The translations under genes were made by a program, and so were the position numbers. The notes beneath the pieces are model-generated. The model did no database searches and was not told the origin of the DNA. It was given only the letters and a program-made list of their open reading frames with translations. From UBA1268 sp965662195 (GTDB lineage Bacteria; Planctomycetota; Planctomycetia; Pirellulales; UBA1268), in contig CBFIHA010000024.1 in assembly GCA_965662195.1 (NCBI GenBank), forward strand, positions 1-43,906: a stretch of 43,906 nt of DNA. The letters are read 5' to 3'. Below, one piece after another: positions 31,236 to 40,095 of the stretch (the first letter of the stretch is position 1; every line of letters starts with the position of its first letter).

Positions 31236-33674
31236 CTAAGGGACCTGGTTCGTTGCCTGCGGTACGACGTCAACAATGATCACCGGAACAGTGATCGGCT
31301 CCTCGATCTGCTTGGCCTTGGCTGCCTGCTGCCGCTGGTTCAGTTTCTTGTCAGCCTCTGTTGCCGCGGCAGTGGCGGCCTCCAGCCGTTTTTCAGTGGC
31401 TGCCAGTTCGGCGGCAACTACGGTTCGTTCTGCACGGATTGTTGCCATGTCGGCAGGGGCGGCCTCGGCCTTCCCCGCGGCCTCCAGCTGGCGGTCGCAT
31501 CCCTCAAGGGCGGCCTGCTGCTGGTTCCGGCTTTCAGTCAGTTCCGCCACGATCGCCTTGAGCCGACCATGCTCAGTTTCAGCACGGGCCACTGCCTCGG
31601 GGAACCGGCGGAAGCTTCGCTTGGCGATACCGGTCAACATCATCGGGTAACGACCAGCCGGAAGCGTGGCATCGGCGGTTATCTCCAGGGTTGCCTCCGT
31701 TGCCTTCTCGCCAATTGTGAGGCCGCCAGCTTTCAGCAGGTTCGGCAGGCCGCTCGGCTGCAAAGTGAGCGGCCCTTGGCTTTCCGGGTTGCGGCTCACC
31801 GCCAGCGTCACGGTTTGTTTTTCTCCGGCCGACAGTTTCAGCAGTCGGGATGCGGGCGTCACCGTATAGGCTGCTGTGTCCGCAGTCACGGCGATCCGCA
31901 CCGTTCCGATTTCTCGCACCAGATGCGGCTGTTTCCGGCTGGTGACCGGCCAGCGGAGTGTGGCTGCCCGGGCGACTTGCAGTCGGGGCTCGACACCGAT
32001 CCGCCCTCGACCGATCAGCCGGATGTCCGCGGCTGCGACCGGAGCGTCGGCAGCCGCCTCAAGCACCAGAAGCCCACGGTTGGCCTTGGCGGGGATCACG
32101 AGAGGGTCCGCCGACAGGCCGGCCGTGAGACCCTCGGCAGTCACCTCAACCACGCCGCTAAAGCCATCACGTCGAATGAGTAGCACGTCGATCGTGGTGG
32201 TGCCGCCGCGGGGGAGAGAGGGGGTGGTGATTCGCATCTTGTTGTTGATGTCGGTGCGGTCGGGACTTGCTAGGAAGGCGAGGAGTTCAAAGTCGGGGCG
32301 GGGGCGGCGGGCTTCGAGGACGAACGCAGCCGGATGCCCGCTCCTGTCAAGGTTTGACGCTGTCAACCGATAGCGGCCATCAGCGGGCACCTTGAATGAG
32401 AGCACCGGGTCGTAGCCCGCACCATCGACTGAAAGACCCTTGAACGCCTTTGCCACGTCATCGCTGAAGGCGACCTCTTTGAAGGTTTGCTGCCCCGATT
32501 CGGATACGGAAATCGACTCGATCAGCAGGGCGGCATCGGAGTGCTCCCCGAGCCGGCGTGAGAAAAGTTCGAAGATCCAGTTCTCACCTCCCTCGGCCTC
32601 AAACTCTAGTTGATGGTTCAGGTTGGACCCGCTCCAGCGTCCCACTCTGGTGGCTGGCAGAGTCAGCAGTCGAGTACCTGCCGGGTCAGCGGCTGCAGTC
32701 ACCACCGGTCCCGGAGGACGGGTCGCCAGCGCTGGCACCGGGGTCGACTGCTCCGCGAGCCGCTCAGCCTGTAGGTCGACAACGTCTCCGACAATGTCGT
32801 ACGGACTGAGCAGCCGCCGTAGTTGCCGCCAGGAACTCCGTGGGCGGGCCGGCATCCGTCCCGGCAGGCCAGGGGCAGCAGCCGACCCGGCCGACACCTC
32901 CAGATCGATACCCTGTCCCGGAACGACTACCGGCGGGTATACGTGCCGCACCGGTGGTGTGGACGAGACCACCAGGCGATAGAACCAGTCAGATCCACCA
33001 CCGGCGAAGAGGTCTCGTACCTGCACCAGGTAACGGCCCGTGACCGGTGCGGTCAGGTCAAGTACCGGGTCACCGGCGGGTGTCCGGCCGGCAGTTGCCA
33101 GCACGGTGCCGTCCGGGCCAGAGACGCTGAGCAACGGCGTCATCCGGGCGTCGAGTCGTTCACTCCAGATGTCGAGATGCAACTGCTGCCCCGCTTGGCG
33201 GTCGATGCTGTAAGAATCGACCGCTGCTGCCACCGCCTGGGCGTTGACCACTGACGGCACCAGCACACTGAGTGGGGTTGCCGGCGTGGAGGCAGTCTCG
33301 GGCCGCAACTGTTCGACGGCTGTTCCCACCATAAACAGCCTCGGGTTGCTGACCCCAAAGCGGCCGCGGCAGAACGCCTCGTAGGCCCCCGGGGCGACAT
33401 CGGCGGCGATCCTCACCTGAAACCGGCCAGGAATCGGTTCCGGATCGGGCAGCAATTCGGTCGCGACGGGACGCACCGACCGGGCCATGATACCCGGGTT
33501 CGCAAACCAGAGCTCACCGCCGTCAAGATCAACACCCCTGATTTCCACCTCAACCTCAGTGCCCCGCTGTCCCCCGGGAGGAAAGACTGACCAGAGCAGC
33601 GGCTGTGGTAGCTCGGCGGACAGGCTGCCCGGAATCAGGGCAAGCCCGAAAGCGAGGAAACAGAGACGGATCAC
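31236..33674 (-). CDS. Exported PPC-type planctomycete protein with C-terminal coiled coil
   Basis: An 812-residue secreted protein (signal VIRLCFLAFGLALIPGSLSA). The body is made of beta-sandwich segments: an Ig-like start (LWSVFPPGGQRGTEVEVEIRG, YEAFCRGRFGVSNPRLFMVG), bacterial pre-peptidase-C-like stretches (YSIDRQAGQQLHLDIWSER, GRYLVQVRDLF, PADGRYRLTASNLD), then further beta domains. The last 120 residues are a coiled coil (HGRLKAIVAELTESRNQQQA, ELAATEKRLEAATAAATEAD). This type of protein is common in DUF1549/DUF1553 operons. GTG 33674 has AAGGAG six bases upstream. It follows the DUF1549 gene by 86 bp and precedes the WD40 gene by 16 bp. The coiled coil resembles that of the WD40 protein in composition, so the two may pair. 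Confidence 0.85.
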   Translation of the reverse strand: MIRLCFLAFGLALIPGSLSAELPQPLLWSVFPPGGQRGTEVEVEIRGVDLDGGELWFANPGIMARSVRPVATELLPDPEPIPGRFQVRIAADVAPGAYEAFCRGRFGVSNPRLFMVGTAVEQLRPETASTPATPLSVLVPSVVNAQAVAAAVDSYSIDRQAGQQLHLDIWSERLDARMTPLLSVSGPDGTVLATAGRTPAGDPVLDLTAPVTGRYLVQVRDLFAGGGSDWFYRLVVSSTPPVRHVYPPVVVPGQGIDLEVSAGSAAAPGLPGRMPARPRSSWRQLRRLLSPYDIVGDVVDLQAERLAEQSTPVPALATRPPGPVVTAAADPAGTRLLTLPATRVGRWSGSNLNHQLEFEAEGGENWIFELFSRRLGEHSDAALLIESISVSESGQQTFKEVAFSDDVAKAFKGLSVDGAGYDPVLSFKVPADGRYRLTASNLDRSGHPAAFVLEARRPRPDFELLAFLASPDRTDINNKMRITTPSLPRGGTTTIDVLLIRRDGFSGVVEVTAEGLTAGLSADPLVIPAKANRGLLVLEAAADAPVAAADIRLIGRGRIGVEPRLQVARAATLRWPVTSRKQPHLVREIGTVRIAVTADTAAYTVTPASRLLKLSAGEKQTVTLAVSRNPESQGPLTLQPSGLPNLLKAGGLTIGEKATEATLEITADATLPAGRYPMMLTGIAKRSFRRFPEAVARAETEHGRLKAIVAELTESRNQQQAALEGCDRQLEAAGKAEAAPADMATIRAERTVVAAELAATEKRLEAATAAATEADKKLNQRQQAAKAKQIEEPITVPVIIVDVVPQATNQVP

Positions 33675-33760
33675 AGGACTCTCCTTCCGGGCTGACTGGT
33701 CGCGAGACGATGGTATGGTCACCGCCGGCAGGATTGCCGCAGGCAGCCGCCGGCCAAGCG

Positions 33761-36298
33761 TTAGTGGTTAAAGAGAAATTCCTTGGTGTTGAGCAGACTC
33801 CAAAGGACGTCCTCCCAGCCATCCTCAGGCTGCTCCACACGGGTTGCCAGATAGCCGGCAATCGCCTCCCGTTCTGCGTCGCGGGGAGGGCGGGAAAAGG
33901 CAACCAGGTAGAGTTCGTCAATCCTTTCCTGCAGCGGTCGCTCTCCGGCGGATGCCAGTTGCTTTGACCGCTGGCCGCCAAGTTTCTCCAGCACCTGATC
34001 CGAGTTGATCAGGTGCAGGCACTGGGCGAGGTTCGCCTCGGTGCCGCGTTCACACTCGCAGGCGCTGTCTCCAGCCGGTCGACCGAAGACGGTGAGAAAA
34101 TAGTTGTTGAAATTCGGGTCGGGCAGTTGCACTGCCCGGGTGCCAGTCGGCATACCGTCGAAACTTGTTTGGGCCAGGGTCAGCCGGTCGACGGCATCGA
34201 GAGCCACCTCGGCTGGAAGCCGACGGGCGAAGTAACGCGAAAAACTCTGTCTGTCTCCAGCATTGTACTCATTCGGTATCGAGGCGAGTTGGTAGGTGCG
34301 AGAGTTGCAGATCAGCCGGATGAGGGCCTTGAGATCGAAGCCGGACTCGACGAACGCCCCGGCGAGCGCGTCGAGAAGTTCTGGGTTGGTCGCTGGATTG
34401 GTGATACGGAGGTCATCCTCCGGTTCGACAATCCCCACGGCAAAGAAGTGCTTCCAGTAGCGATTGACCAGCGAGCGGGCAAAAAATTGATTCTCCGGAT
34501 CGGTCATCCAGGCCACCAGCTGCCGACGGGGATCATCACCGGCAGCGATGGCCATTGAGTCGCCGTCGAGGACCGCCGGCCCGTGGGTCTGTCGCGGTCC
34601 CTTGGCCTGCGGCTGCCCGCGGCGGTGCACAATTCGATCTTCACCTGGGTGGCTGCCAGGCTTCCGGCCGACTTGAGAAAAGAAGGCTGCCAGCTTGAAG
34701 TAGTCATCAGTGCCCCACTTCTCGAATGGATGATGATGACAGCGGGCACACTGCAGCCGTTGCCCGAGAAATAGCTGGGCGGCATCCTCGACCTGCTGGT
34801 TCATATCTTTGACCTGCCGGTACCAGATGACCGGTGGGTTGGTTGCCACCTCGCCCGTTGCGGTGAGAATGTCAGCCACAAACTCCGAGTACGGTCGATT
34901 GGTCACCAGGCTTTCCCGAATCCAGGCGTGGAAGGCGTAGCTGCCGCGGCGGTGCAGTTCGGAATCAGTCCGCTGGTTTCGCAGGATGGCCGACCACTTC
35001 ATGGCGAAACTATCGGCATAGCCCGGTGACTCAAGCAGCTGGTCAATTAACTGGCGGCGTTTGTCGGCGTCGGCGGCGGCCAGGAAGCGCCGGGTCTCCT
35101 CAAGCGTCGGAAGCCGGCCGGCGATATCGAGTGTCACCCGCCGCAGAAAGGTGGCGTCATCGCATCGCGGTGAAGGTGGCAGGTGGAGCTTGCGGAGCTG
35201 GGTAAGCACATGCCGGTCGACCAGGTTCTCGACATAATCTTTTTCAGAAGGTATTCGATCCAGTGGCAGGTCGAGTGGGAAGATGCCACGGAATACCGCC
35301 ACCTTGCTGCAGAACCGAATCATGACGGCGACGGAGCCTGCCCGCTCTCGGCCGGCGGCTGCGGCCCCCTGGACGAGCCCAGATTCATCAACATCGGCAA
35401 GTTCGGCCGCGTTGCCCTCGTACTGAGCCAGCCGGGTCACATCCTCTGTTCGGCCGTCAGAATAGGTTGCCATGACCCGCAGTTGCTGCTGCTGGCCGGG
35501 GCCTAGCAATCGCTCCCGGGGGAAGACTTCAATCCCGGTCACCTCAGGCGGGTTGCTGCCGCTGGGCCGGCAGCCTTCAGCAATCCACTGCAACAACAGT
35601 TCGTAGTCGGGAGAAGTCTCAGTCAGGAGCTTGCCGCCGCCGTGCGGGATCCGGGCGGTCGCCTTGGCCAGCAACAGGCTGTCCGCAGGAGCCGCCAGCG
35701 ACACCCGGCGGCCGCGGGCTTCGGTGACGAGGTGTTCGTGATCCTCGCCCGGCTCAAAGCCGAGCAGCGACAGCCGAAAGCTATTTTGTCCGCCACTTTT
35801 TCCATGGCAGCCGCCGCCGTTGCAGCCGTATTTGGTGAAGACCGGCACAACCTGGCTGACGAAATCAATGGGCGGGTCAGCATCGATCCGGCTGATCGTA
35901 AGCGGCAGCCGCACCGGTGGCACGGCCGCCACGGCCTGGCTGCTGAGACTTGCCGGCACCGCAACCATAACCACACCGATTCCATTCTGCCGCGGGTCGA
36001 GTAGACCAGCCTCACACCGAGCGAGCGTTGGTGGCTCCACCCTGTAGGTCGCAATATGAGTGAGATCGGCAACCGGCTGGCCAGCGGCATTGAGGGCGGT
36101 CACCACCAACTGCCGACGATCGCGGCTACCGACCAGCCGGAATTCGTTCTCCGGCGATCCCGTTGATACCTCGAGCCGGGTGAAGACCGGGCCCTTCGCA
36201 TCGCCGGGGAGCGGCTCTCCGCTCCGGACAAGGCCGGCGACTGCCAGGACCAAGAGGGGCCCAGCAATGCAAGAGCGTATAGCAGAGGTGGTAGTCAT
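33761..36298 (-). CDS. DUF1549/DUF1553 (PSCyt2/PSD1) protein with heme motifs and Big_2 domain
   Basis: An 845-residue exported protein, first gene of the operon. Signal peptide about 10-25. A planctomycete cytochrome-like motif with unusual spacing, CNGGGCH (Cys159, Cys164, His165), is followed by HGGGKLLTETSPDYELLLQW as in PSCyt proteins. A Big_2 type Ig domain follows (VTGIEVFPRERLLGPGQQQQ, TYSDGRTEDVTRLAQY). DUF1549 (about 380-580) includes FLRRVTLDIAGRLPT and the CXXCH of LQCARCHHHPFEKW (Cys517, Cys520, His521). DUF1553 (about 610-830) has QFFARSLVNRYWKHFF and LICNSRTYQLAS. ATG 36298 has GGAAG about six bases before it; the frame extends upstream to 36370 without a signal. Function unknown. 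Confidence 0.93.
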   Translation of the reverse strand: MTTTSAIRSCIAGPLLVLAVAGLVRSGEPLPGDAKGPVFTRLEVSTGSPENEFRLVGSRDRRQLVVTALNAAGQPVADLTHIATYRVEPPTLARCEAGLLDPRQNGIGVVMVAVPASLSSQAVAAVPPVRLPLTISRIDADPPIDFVSQVVPVFTKYGCNGGGCHGKSGGQNSFRLSLLGFEPGEDHEHLVTEARGRRVSLAAPADSLLLAKATARIPHGGGKLLTETSPDYELLLQWIAEGCRPSGSNPPEVTGIEVFPRERLLGPGQQQQLRVMATYSDGRTEDVTRLAQYEGNAAELADVDESGLVQGAAAAGRERAGSVAVMIRFCSKVAVFRGIFPLDLPLDRIPSEKDYVENLVDRHVLTQLRKLHLPPSPRCDDATFLRRVTLDIAGRLPTLEETRRFLAAADADKRRQLIDQLLESPGYADSFAMKWSAILRNQRTDSELHRRGSYAFHAWIRESLVTNRPYSEFVADILTATGEVATNPPVIWYRQVKDMNQQVEDAAQLFLGQRLQCARCHHHPFEKWGTDDYFKLAAFFSQVGRKPGSHPGEDRIVHRRGQPQAKGPRQTHGPAVLDGDSMAIAAGDDPRRQLVAWMTDPENQFFARSLVNRYWKHFFAVGIVEPEDDLRITNPATNPELLDALAGAFVESGFDLKALIRLICNSRTYQLASIPNEYNAGDRQSFSRYFARRLPAEVALDAVDRLTLAQTSFDGMPTGTRAVQLPDPNFNNYFLTVFGRPAGDSACECERGTEANLAQCLHLINSDQVLEKLGGQRSKQLASAGERPLQERIDELYLVAFSRPPRDAEREAIAGYLATRVEQPEDGWEDVLWSLLNTKEFLFNH

Positions 36299-36796
36299 TG
36301 GTTCTTCCCAGGGATCAAGCAGGGCAGTGGGAGCAGGGTAAGCCGGACGCCTCACCACCAGTTTGGTCATCCATGATTAAGTTGCCCTGATGCGTCCGTC
36401 GCCGGCCACTGTCCGCCGGCGGGTGGCTTCTCCCATCGCCTGACTCTATCTGGCTGACAGATGTCCTGGCTGACAGATGTCGCCTGTGGAGCAAAATTAT
36501 GCCCGGCAGCCGTATTTTTTGCTTCGGTGAGTCCGCCTGTCGCAGCAGTTTTTCAGGGACCTCCCGTCGCGGATCGTCTGTACAAGTTGGGGTGGCTGCT
36601 GCCAATCCGGGCGAATTTCGACGAGATTTTCCGCCCGGCGATTCCCTTGCCGGAAACGGTCAGCCGGAGTAGTCTTTCGAACCTTTGCGGGTTGCCGTTG
36701 GGGCGGAGGACTGGGGGATGATTGGGACACAAAGGATTCCTTGTTGACTGTCTTCTTCAATTCTTGTCGTTTAGATGACTTTGGGAAAATGTTGCC
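36299..36796. other. Non-coding region between divergent operons
   Basis: About 500 bases between the minus-strand DUF1549 operon and the plus-strand DUF1559 gene. Open frames here have neither ribosome sites nor family features. It holds the 16-base tandem duplication at 36450-36481, and becomes richer in A/T toward 36796. It should contain both divergent promoters; TTGACT (36744-36749) is a possible -35 but no -10 lies at proper spacing. Confidence 0.5.
36450..36481. repeat. Perfect tandem duplication of a 16-base unit
   Basis: CTGGCTGACAGATGTC occurs twice back to back (36450-36465 and 36466-36481) without a mismatch. It lies 150 bases upstream of the DUF1549 operon start, on its promoter side. 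It may be a recent slippage duplication or a pair of binding sites. Confidence 0.85.
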
Positions 36797-37939
36797 ATGG
36801 CTGTGATCGCTGAGCTTGACCAAGTTACCTCTTGTCTCCAAGTGCGAGCGACCAGCCCGCAGCGACGAGGGTTCACATTAATCGAATTGCTGGTCGTGAT
36901 TGCGATCATCGGTGTTCTGGTGGGGCTACTTTTGCCAGCGGTGCAAACCGCTCGGGAAGCAGCCCGCCGGATAGCCTGTTCAAACAAGCTCAAACAACTT
37001 GGGCTTGGCATGCACAATTTTCTATCTGCCAGAGGTGCGTTCCCATCGAATTGCTGGGCACCGAATTCAGGGACCCGTTGGAAAAACTGGGAATATCTCA
37101 GCGCTCACTATGCGATCCTGCCGTTCCTCGAGCAGAACACCTTGTTCGACGACATCAGTGCGACGCTCAGCAACTCATCTCCCAGTGCGACTTTTGTGCT
37201 TCTCCGTTCCCCAAACGAGTTATTCGCCTGTCCGTCAAACTACGAGGTCTTTGAGACAGCGACGAAGTGGGGTCCTTCAAATTACGGTTGGTGCGTCGGG
37301 TCTGGCGTGTATGCGATGCCAGGGCAATCGACTGCAAAGGGATTCACTCATATCAGCAGCAGCGGCGACAACGAACCCGGAGGCAATGGATCTGGAAATG
37401 CTCGGACTGAGTCGGTTCAGGCGTTGTCCGGATTTACGATCGCTGATTTTCTCGACGGAACTTCCACTGTGTTAATGGCTTCAGAATTTTTGACGGGTAC
37501 TGGTGAGGGGGGGAGCGGTGGGCAGCCAATCTATCCCCGGAATATTGCCCTGCTTTCAGATAACAGTGCTCTGCAGGCTGTCTCAGACAAGTATTTTCCC
37601 ACTGATGCCGAGATCGCGGTGATCGCAAACGCGGTTTCGAGCCCGACTGCGTGGGGTGGCAACAATGGAGGGCAGTGGGGTTGGCGGGGCGCAGCATCGT
37701 CAACTTTCAACGCAGCCGTGCCGCCCAACTGGGAGTATCCATCGGGTGGTGGTTCTTCTGGCCCCGGTTGGATGTACGACTGGGGGTACGGTGTCTTCCC
37801 ACCGCGAAGTCGCCACCCCGGCATGGTCAATGCAGTCATGGTCGACGGAGCTGTCAAAACAATCAGCGACACAATTACAGCGACTGTATTCCAAAGGTTG
37901 GGTAACCGTGAGGACGGTCAGGCGGTACGTGTTGATTAA
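36797..37939 (+). CDS. DUF1559 pilin-like surface protein (second copy)
   Basis: A 380-residue DUF1559 protein. The prepilin segment RRGFTLIELLVVIAIIGVLV sits after a 24-residue leader, then LLLPAVQTAREAARRIACSN and LGLGMHNFLSARGAFPSN. The C-terminus has the H-X9-DG type motif (RHPGMVNAVMVDGAVKTI). The central part (about 160-330) is Gly/Ser/Asn/Trp-rich and differs from the first copy. Codons use more A/T at third positions than flanking genes (CAA, TCT, AAT are frequent), a sign of different history. ATG 36797 has no clear ribosome site. A lipoprotein gene follows 49 bp downstream. Confidence 0.9.
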   Translation: MAVIAELDQVTSCLQVRATSPQRRGFTLIELLVVIAIIGVLVGLLLPAVQTAREAARRIACSNKLKQLGLGMHNFLSARGAFPSNCWAPNSGTRWKNWEYLSAHYAILPFLEQNTLFDDISATLSNSSPSATFVLLRSPNELFACPSNYEVFETATKWGPSNYGWCVGSGVYAMPGQSTAKGFTHISSSGDNEPGGNGSGNARTESVQALSGFTIADFLDGTSTVLMASEFLTGTGEGGSGGQPIYPRNIALLSDNSALQAVSDKYFPTDAEIAVIANAVSSPTAWGGNNGGQWGWRGAASSTFNAAVPPNWEYPSGGGSSGPGWMYDWGYGVFPPRSRHPGMVNAVMVDGAVKTISDTITATVFQRLGNREDGQAVRVD

Positions 37940-37988
37940 TAGCTTTAAGGATTTAAGAAGAGGTCCGACTCAGACAAGCGGAAGTGAG

Positions 37989-38333
37989 ATGTTCGGCTTT
38001 ATCCAGATTTTCATCAGACAAACGGGGGGTGCTGTGACGGCCATGCTGTTTGTAGCGGGCGTCACAATCCTCGCTGGCTGTGATATGCGCACCAAAGATC
38101 GCGTGATGGACTTCAAGCCAGATCCGATCGGACCTGCGAAGGCCATTCTTCGAGCCTACGCCGATGGGCAGCCCGTAGGAAGCGAGTCGGAGACCTTTGA
38201 TAGCCTCGTGTCCCAGGTGGCTGAAGCTGATCCTGATAAGGGGACGCAACTGCGAGAATTCTTTGAGCGGGTGAAGCGAGCAGGAAAAGCGAGCCGCAAG
38301 GAAGCGAAAAAGGTTCTCGACAAACTCGATTAG
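37989..38333 (+). CDS. Small putative lipoprotein
   Basis: A 114-residue product with a hydrophobic leader and lipobox-like LAGC (AMLFVAGVTILAGCDM; Cys about residue 31), followed by a charged helical part (SETFDSLVSQVAEADPDKG, FFERVKRAGKASRKEAKKVL). No family recognised. ATG 37989 has GGAAGTGAG just upstream; GTG 38034, after GGGGGG, would give a shorter and more normal signal peptide. It follows the second DUF1559 gene in the same direction, as the other lipoprotein follows the first copy, and shares its A/T-richer codon use. Confidence 0.6.
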   Translation: MFGFIQIFIRQTGGAVTAMLFVAGVTILAGCDMRTKDRVMDFKPDPIGPAKAILRAYADGQPVGSESETFDSLVSQVAEADPDKGTQLREFFERVKRAGKASRKEAKKVLDKLD

Positions 38334-38417
38334 TCTTGGTGGTGGTTCAACCGCCGCAACGGAGACGATTGCAGAAAAAGTATGCCTGTGCATGGATGCG
38401 ATTTTAGGAGTGAATCA

Positions 38418-39356
38418 TCAATGCTCGAGCTTGCGAAGCAGGGCGAGGTTGCGAATGTCGTTGGCCGGGTCGGGCTTGCCGTCCGCCCCTTCTTTGGGCG
38501 TTTCGAGGATGAAGGGAACGCTCGCAAGCTGCGGATGATTGATCAGCAGCTTAAAGGCAGCCCGGCCAATCTTTCCTGCGCCGATCGCCTCGTGCCGGTC
38601 CACCCGCGAGCCGCATTCTCGCTTGGAGTCGTTGGCATGAATGAGCTTGAGCCGGTCCAGGCCAATCGCCTCGGCAAACTGCCGCAGCGTCTCGTCAAGC
38701 GCGGCCTGAGGAGCCAGTGGGTAGCCCGCGGCGAAGACGTGGCAGGTGTCGAGGCAGACCGCCACCCGGTCGCGAAGGGTTTTTGACCGATCAATCCGGT
38801 TGAGCATGGTGGCAATCTCTTCAAAGGTGTCACCGAGGCACGAACCCTGGCCGGCGGTCGTCTCAATGAGGATGCCGCTCGAGAGGTTCTTGGTTCGTTT
38901 GAGCGCCTCGGCGATGCCGTCGGCCGCCCGCCGCACCGCCACGGCCCGGTCCTGCTCGCCCGCCGCACCGGGGTGGGCGACCACCCAGGGAATACCGAGT
39001 AGATCGGCTCGTTCCAATTCGGTGACCAGGCCGGCGACTGACTTTTCGCGGAGGGTGTCCTCTGCTGAGGCGGGATTGATCAGGTAGGAGTCGTGGGCGA
39101 CGACCAGCCCCAGCCCCGACTCTGCCACCGCGGCCCGGAAGGTGGCGGCGACGTCCGGATCGAGCGGCTTCACCGCCCACTGGTTGATGTTCCGGGTGAA
39201 TACCTGCAGGCAGGTGCAGCCGGTCTCAACCGCCCGTTCGACCGCCTTTGGCAGGCCGCCCGCGATCGACTGGTGGGCGCCAATCAGACGGTCGGTGCCG
39301 CGGGACGGGCGGGTTGGCCGGGGCCGTGCCGGCCGGGTGGAACGCTGGGCTGACAT
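38418..39356 (-). CDS. nfo: Endonuclease IV (AP endonuclease, deoxyribonuclease IV)
   Basis: Trinuclear-zinc AP endonuclease for base excision repair, 312 residues. The family residues are visible in order: LIGAHQSIAGGL, CLQVFTRNINQW, VVAHDSYLINPAS, PWVVAHPGAA, ILIETTAGQGSCLG, VCLDTCHVFAAGY, LIHANDSKRECGSRVDRHEA, IGAGKIG and FILETPKE. The His, Glu and Asp ligands in these segments are all present, so it should be active. The first 22 residues (Arg/Pro/Thr-rich) are an extension beyond the usual start near LIGAH. Divergent from the membrane-protein/cyclase genes. Confidence 0.95.
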   Translation of the reverse strand: MSAQRSTRPARPRPTRPSRGTDRLIGAHQSIAGGLPKAVERAVETGCTCLQVFTRNINQWAVKPLDPDVAATFRAAVAESGLGLVVAHDSYLINPASAEDTLREKSVAGLVTELERADLLGIPWVVAHPGAAGEQDRAVAVRRAADGIAEALKRTKNLSSGILIETTAGQGSCLGDTFEEIATMLNRIDRSKTLRDRVAVCLDTCHVFAAGYPLAPQAALDETLRQFAEAIGLDRLKLIHANDSKRECGSRVDRHEAIGAGKIGRAAFKLLINHPQLASVPFILETPKEGADGKPDPANDIRNLALLRKLEH

Positions 39357-39386
39357 TGGGCAACTTCAAAGGGGGGAAGTTTGGGT

Positions 39387-39423
39387 GGGTGACTGGAGGG
39401 CGGAATCGGTCGAACCGTCACCC
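39387..39423. repeat. Inverted repeat in the nfo/cyclase divergent region
   Basis: GGGTGAC (39387-39393) pairs with GTCACCC (39417-39423), and an inner GGT-CGA-ACC (39408-39416) abuts the right arm. It lies just upstream of the possible promoter at 39435-39463, so may be an operator. Confidence 0.4.
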
Positions 39424-39434
39424 GGTGGATTATT

Positions 39435-39463
39435 TTGCTCAATCAGCCCGGGAGTCGTACACT
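39435..39463 (+). promoter_or_regulatory. Possible sigma70-type promoter for the membrane-protein/cyclase genes
   Basis: TTGCTC (39435-39440), a 17-base spacer and TACACT (39458-39463). Three and four of six positions agree with the consensus, with ideal spacing, 43 bases before ATG 39506. Weak evidence taken alone. Confidence 0.35.
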
Positions 39464-39505
39464 ACACCACGGTATTTCTTTTCGGTGGGCCTCCGAGATC
39501 CTCCC

Positions 39506-40036
39506 ATGGCTACCCTGATCTCGCTTCTCATGATCGTCGCCGGCCTGGCGTTCGGCCTGGTGCTGACGGCACTGGTGGTCCGTCCACTGCAGGCGGCCCG
39601 GCGGGCGGAACGGCTGGCCCGGCAGCAGCGGGACTTCCGTCGGCAGCGCGAGCAGTTGGAAGCCAAGTTTGTCGACCGGGCCGCCGCCAGCGGCAAGCCT
39701 CGCGGGCTCCGTTGGAGTGACGTCAGTTTCGAAGACGAGGTGTTCTATGCCCGTGACCGCCGCACCCGGAGCCTGAGGGCCCTGGTGGCGATCGAGGTCT
39801 GCTTCGAGGCGATCGAGGGTGGGGGCATGGAGGAGGTCGAGGCCGTTTCGAACGTACGGGCGGCGACCGCCGAGTTCCTCCATGATGGCACCCGCTGGCA
39901 CACGGACGGCCGGGTCTTCTTCAACCTCGCGCCCAAGGGGTTGGTCCGGTATCTCCACGCCGACCTTGAGTCAGTCGAGCCGGCTGGCGAGACGGTCGCC
40001 GTTGGTGGCCGTGACGCCAGGCATCAATCGGGCTGA
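39506..40036 (+). CDS. Membrane-anchored protein of unknown function
   Basis: A 176-residue protein with one N-terminal membrane helix (about 3-25, LISLLMIVAGLAFGLVLTAL), a charged helical stretch (about 30-55, RRAERLARQQRDFRRQREQL) and a compact C-terminal domain (about 65-165; GLRWSDVSFEDEVFYARDRR, VAIEVCFEAIEGGGMEEVE, ATAEFLHDGTRWHTDGRVFF). I do not recognise the family. The long in-frame extension to 39248 overlaps nfo and is unlikely. It lies 60 bp before the adenylate cyclase gene in the same direction and may work with it. Confidence 0.65.
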   Translation: MATLISLLMIVAGLAFGLVLTALVVRPLQAARRAERLARQQRDFRRQREQLEAKFVDRAAASGKPRGLRWSDVSFEDEVFYARDRRTRSLRALVAIEVCFEAIEGGGMEEVEAVSNVRAATAEFLHDGTRWHTDGRVFFNLAPKGLVRYLHADLESVEPAGETVAVGGRDARHQSG

Positions 40037-40095
40037 CGGCCACTCCGTCGGGCAACCGGCGTGTCCCCGTATCTCACCTGCCAGGGAGGGCAGCT

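Noticed and set aside
36461..36721. Small open frame in the intergenic region before the second DUF1559 gene
   Set aside because: Starts inside the 16-base tandem repeat, has no ribosome site or family features.
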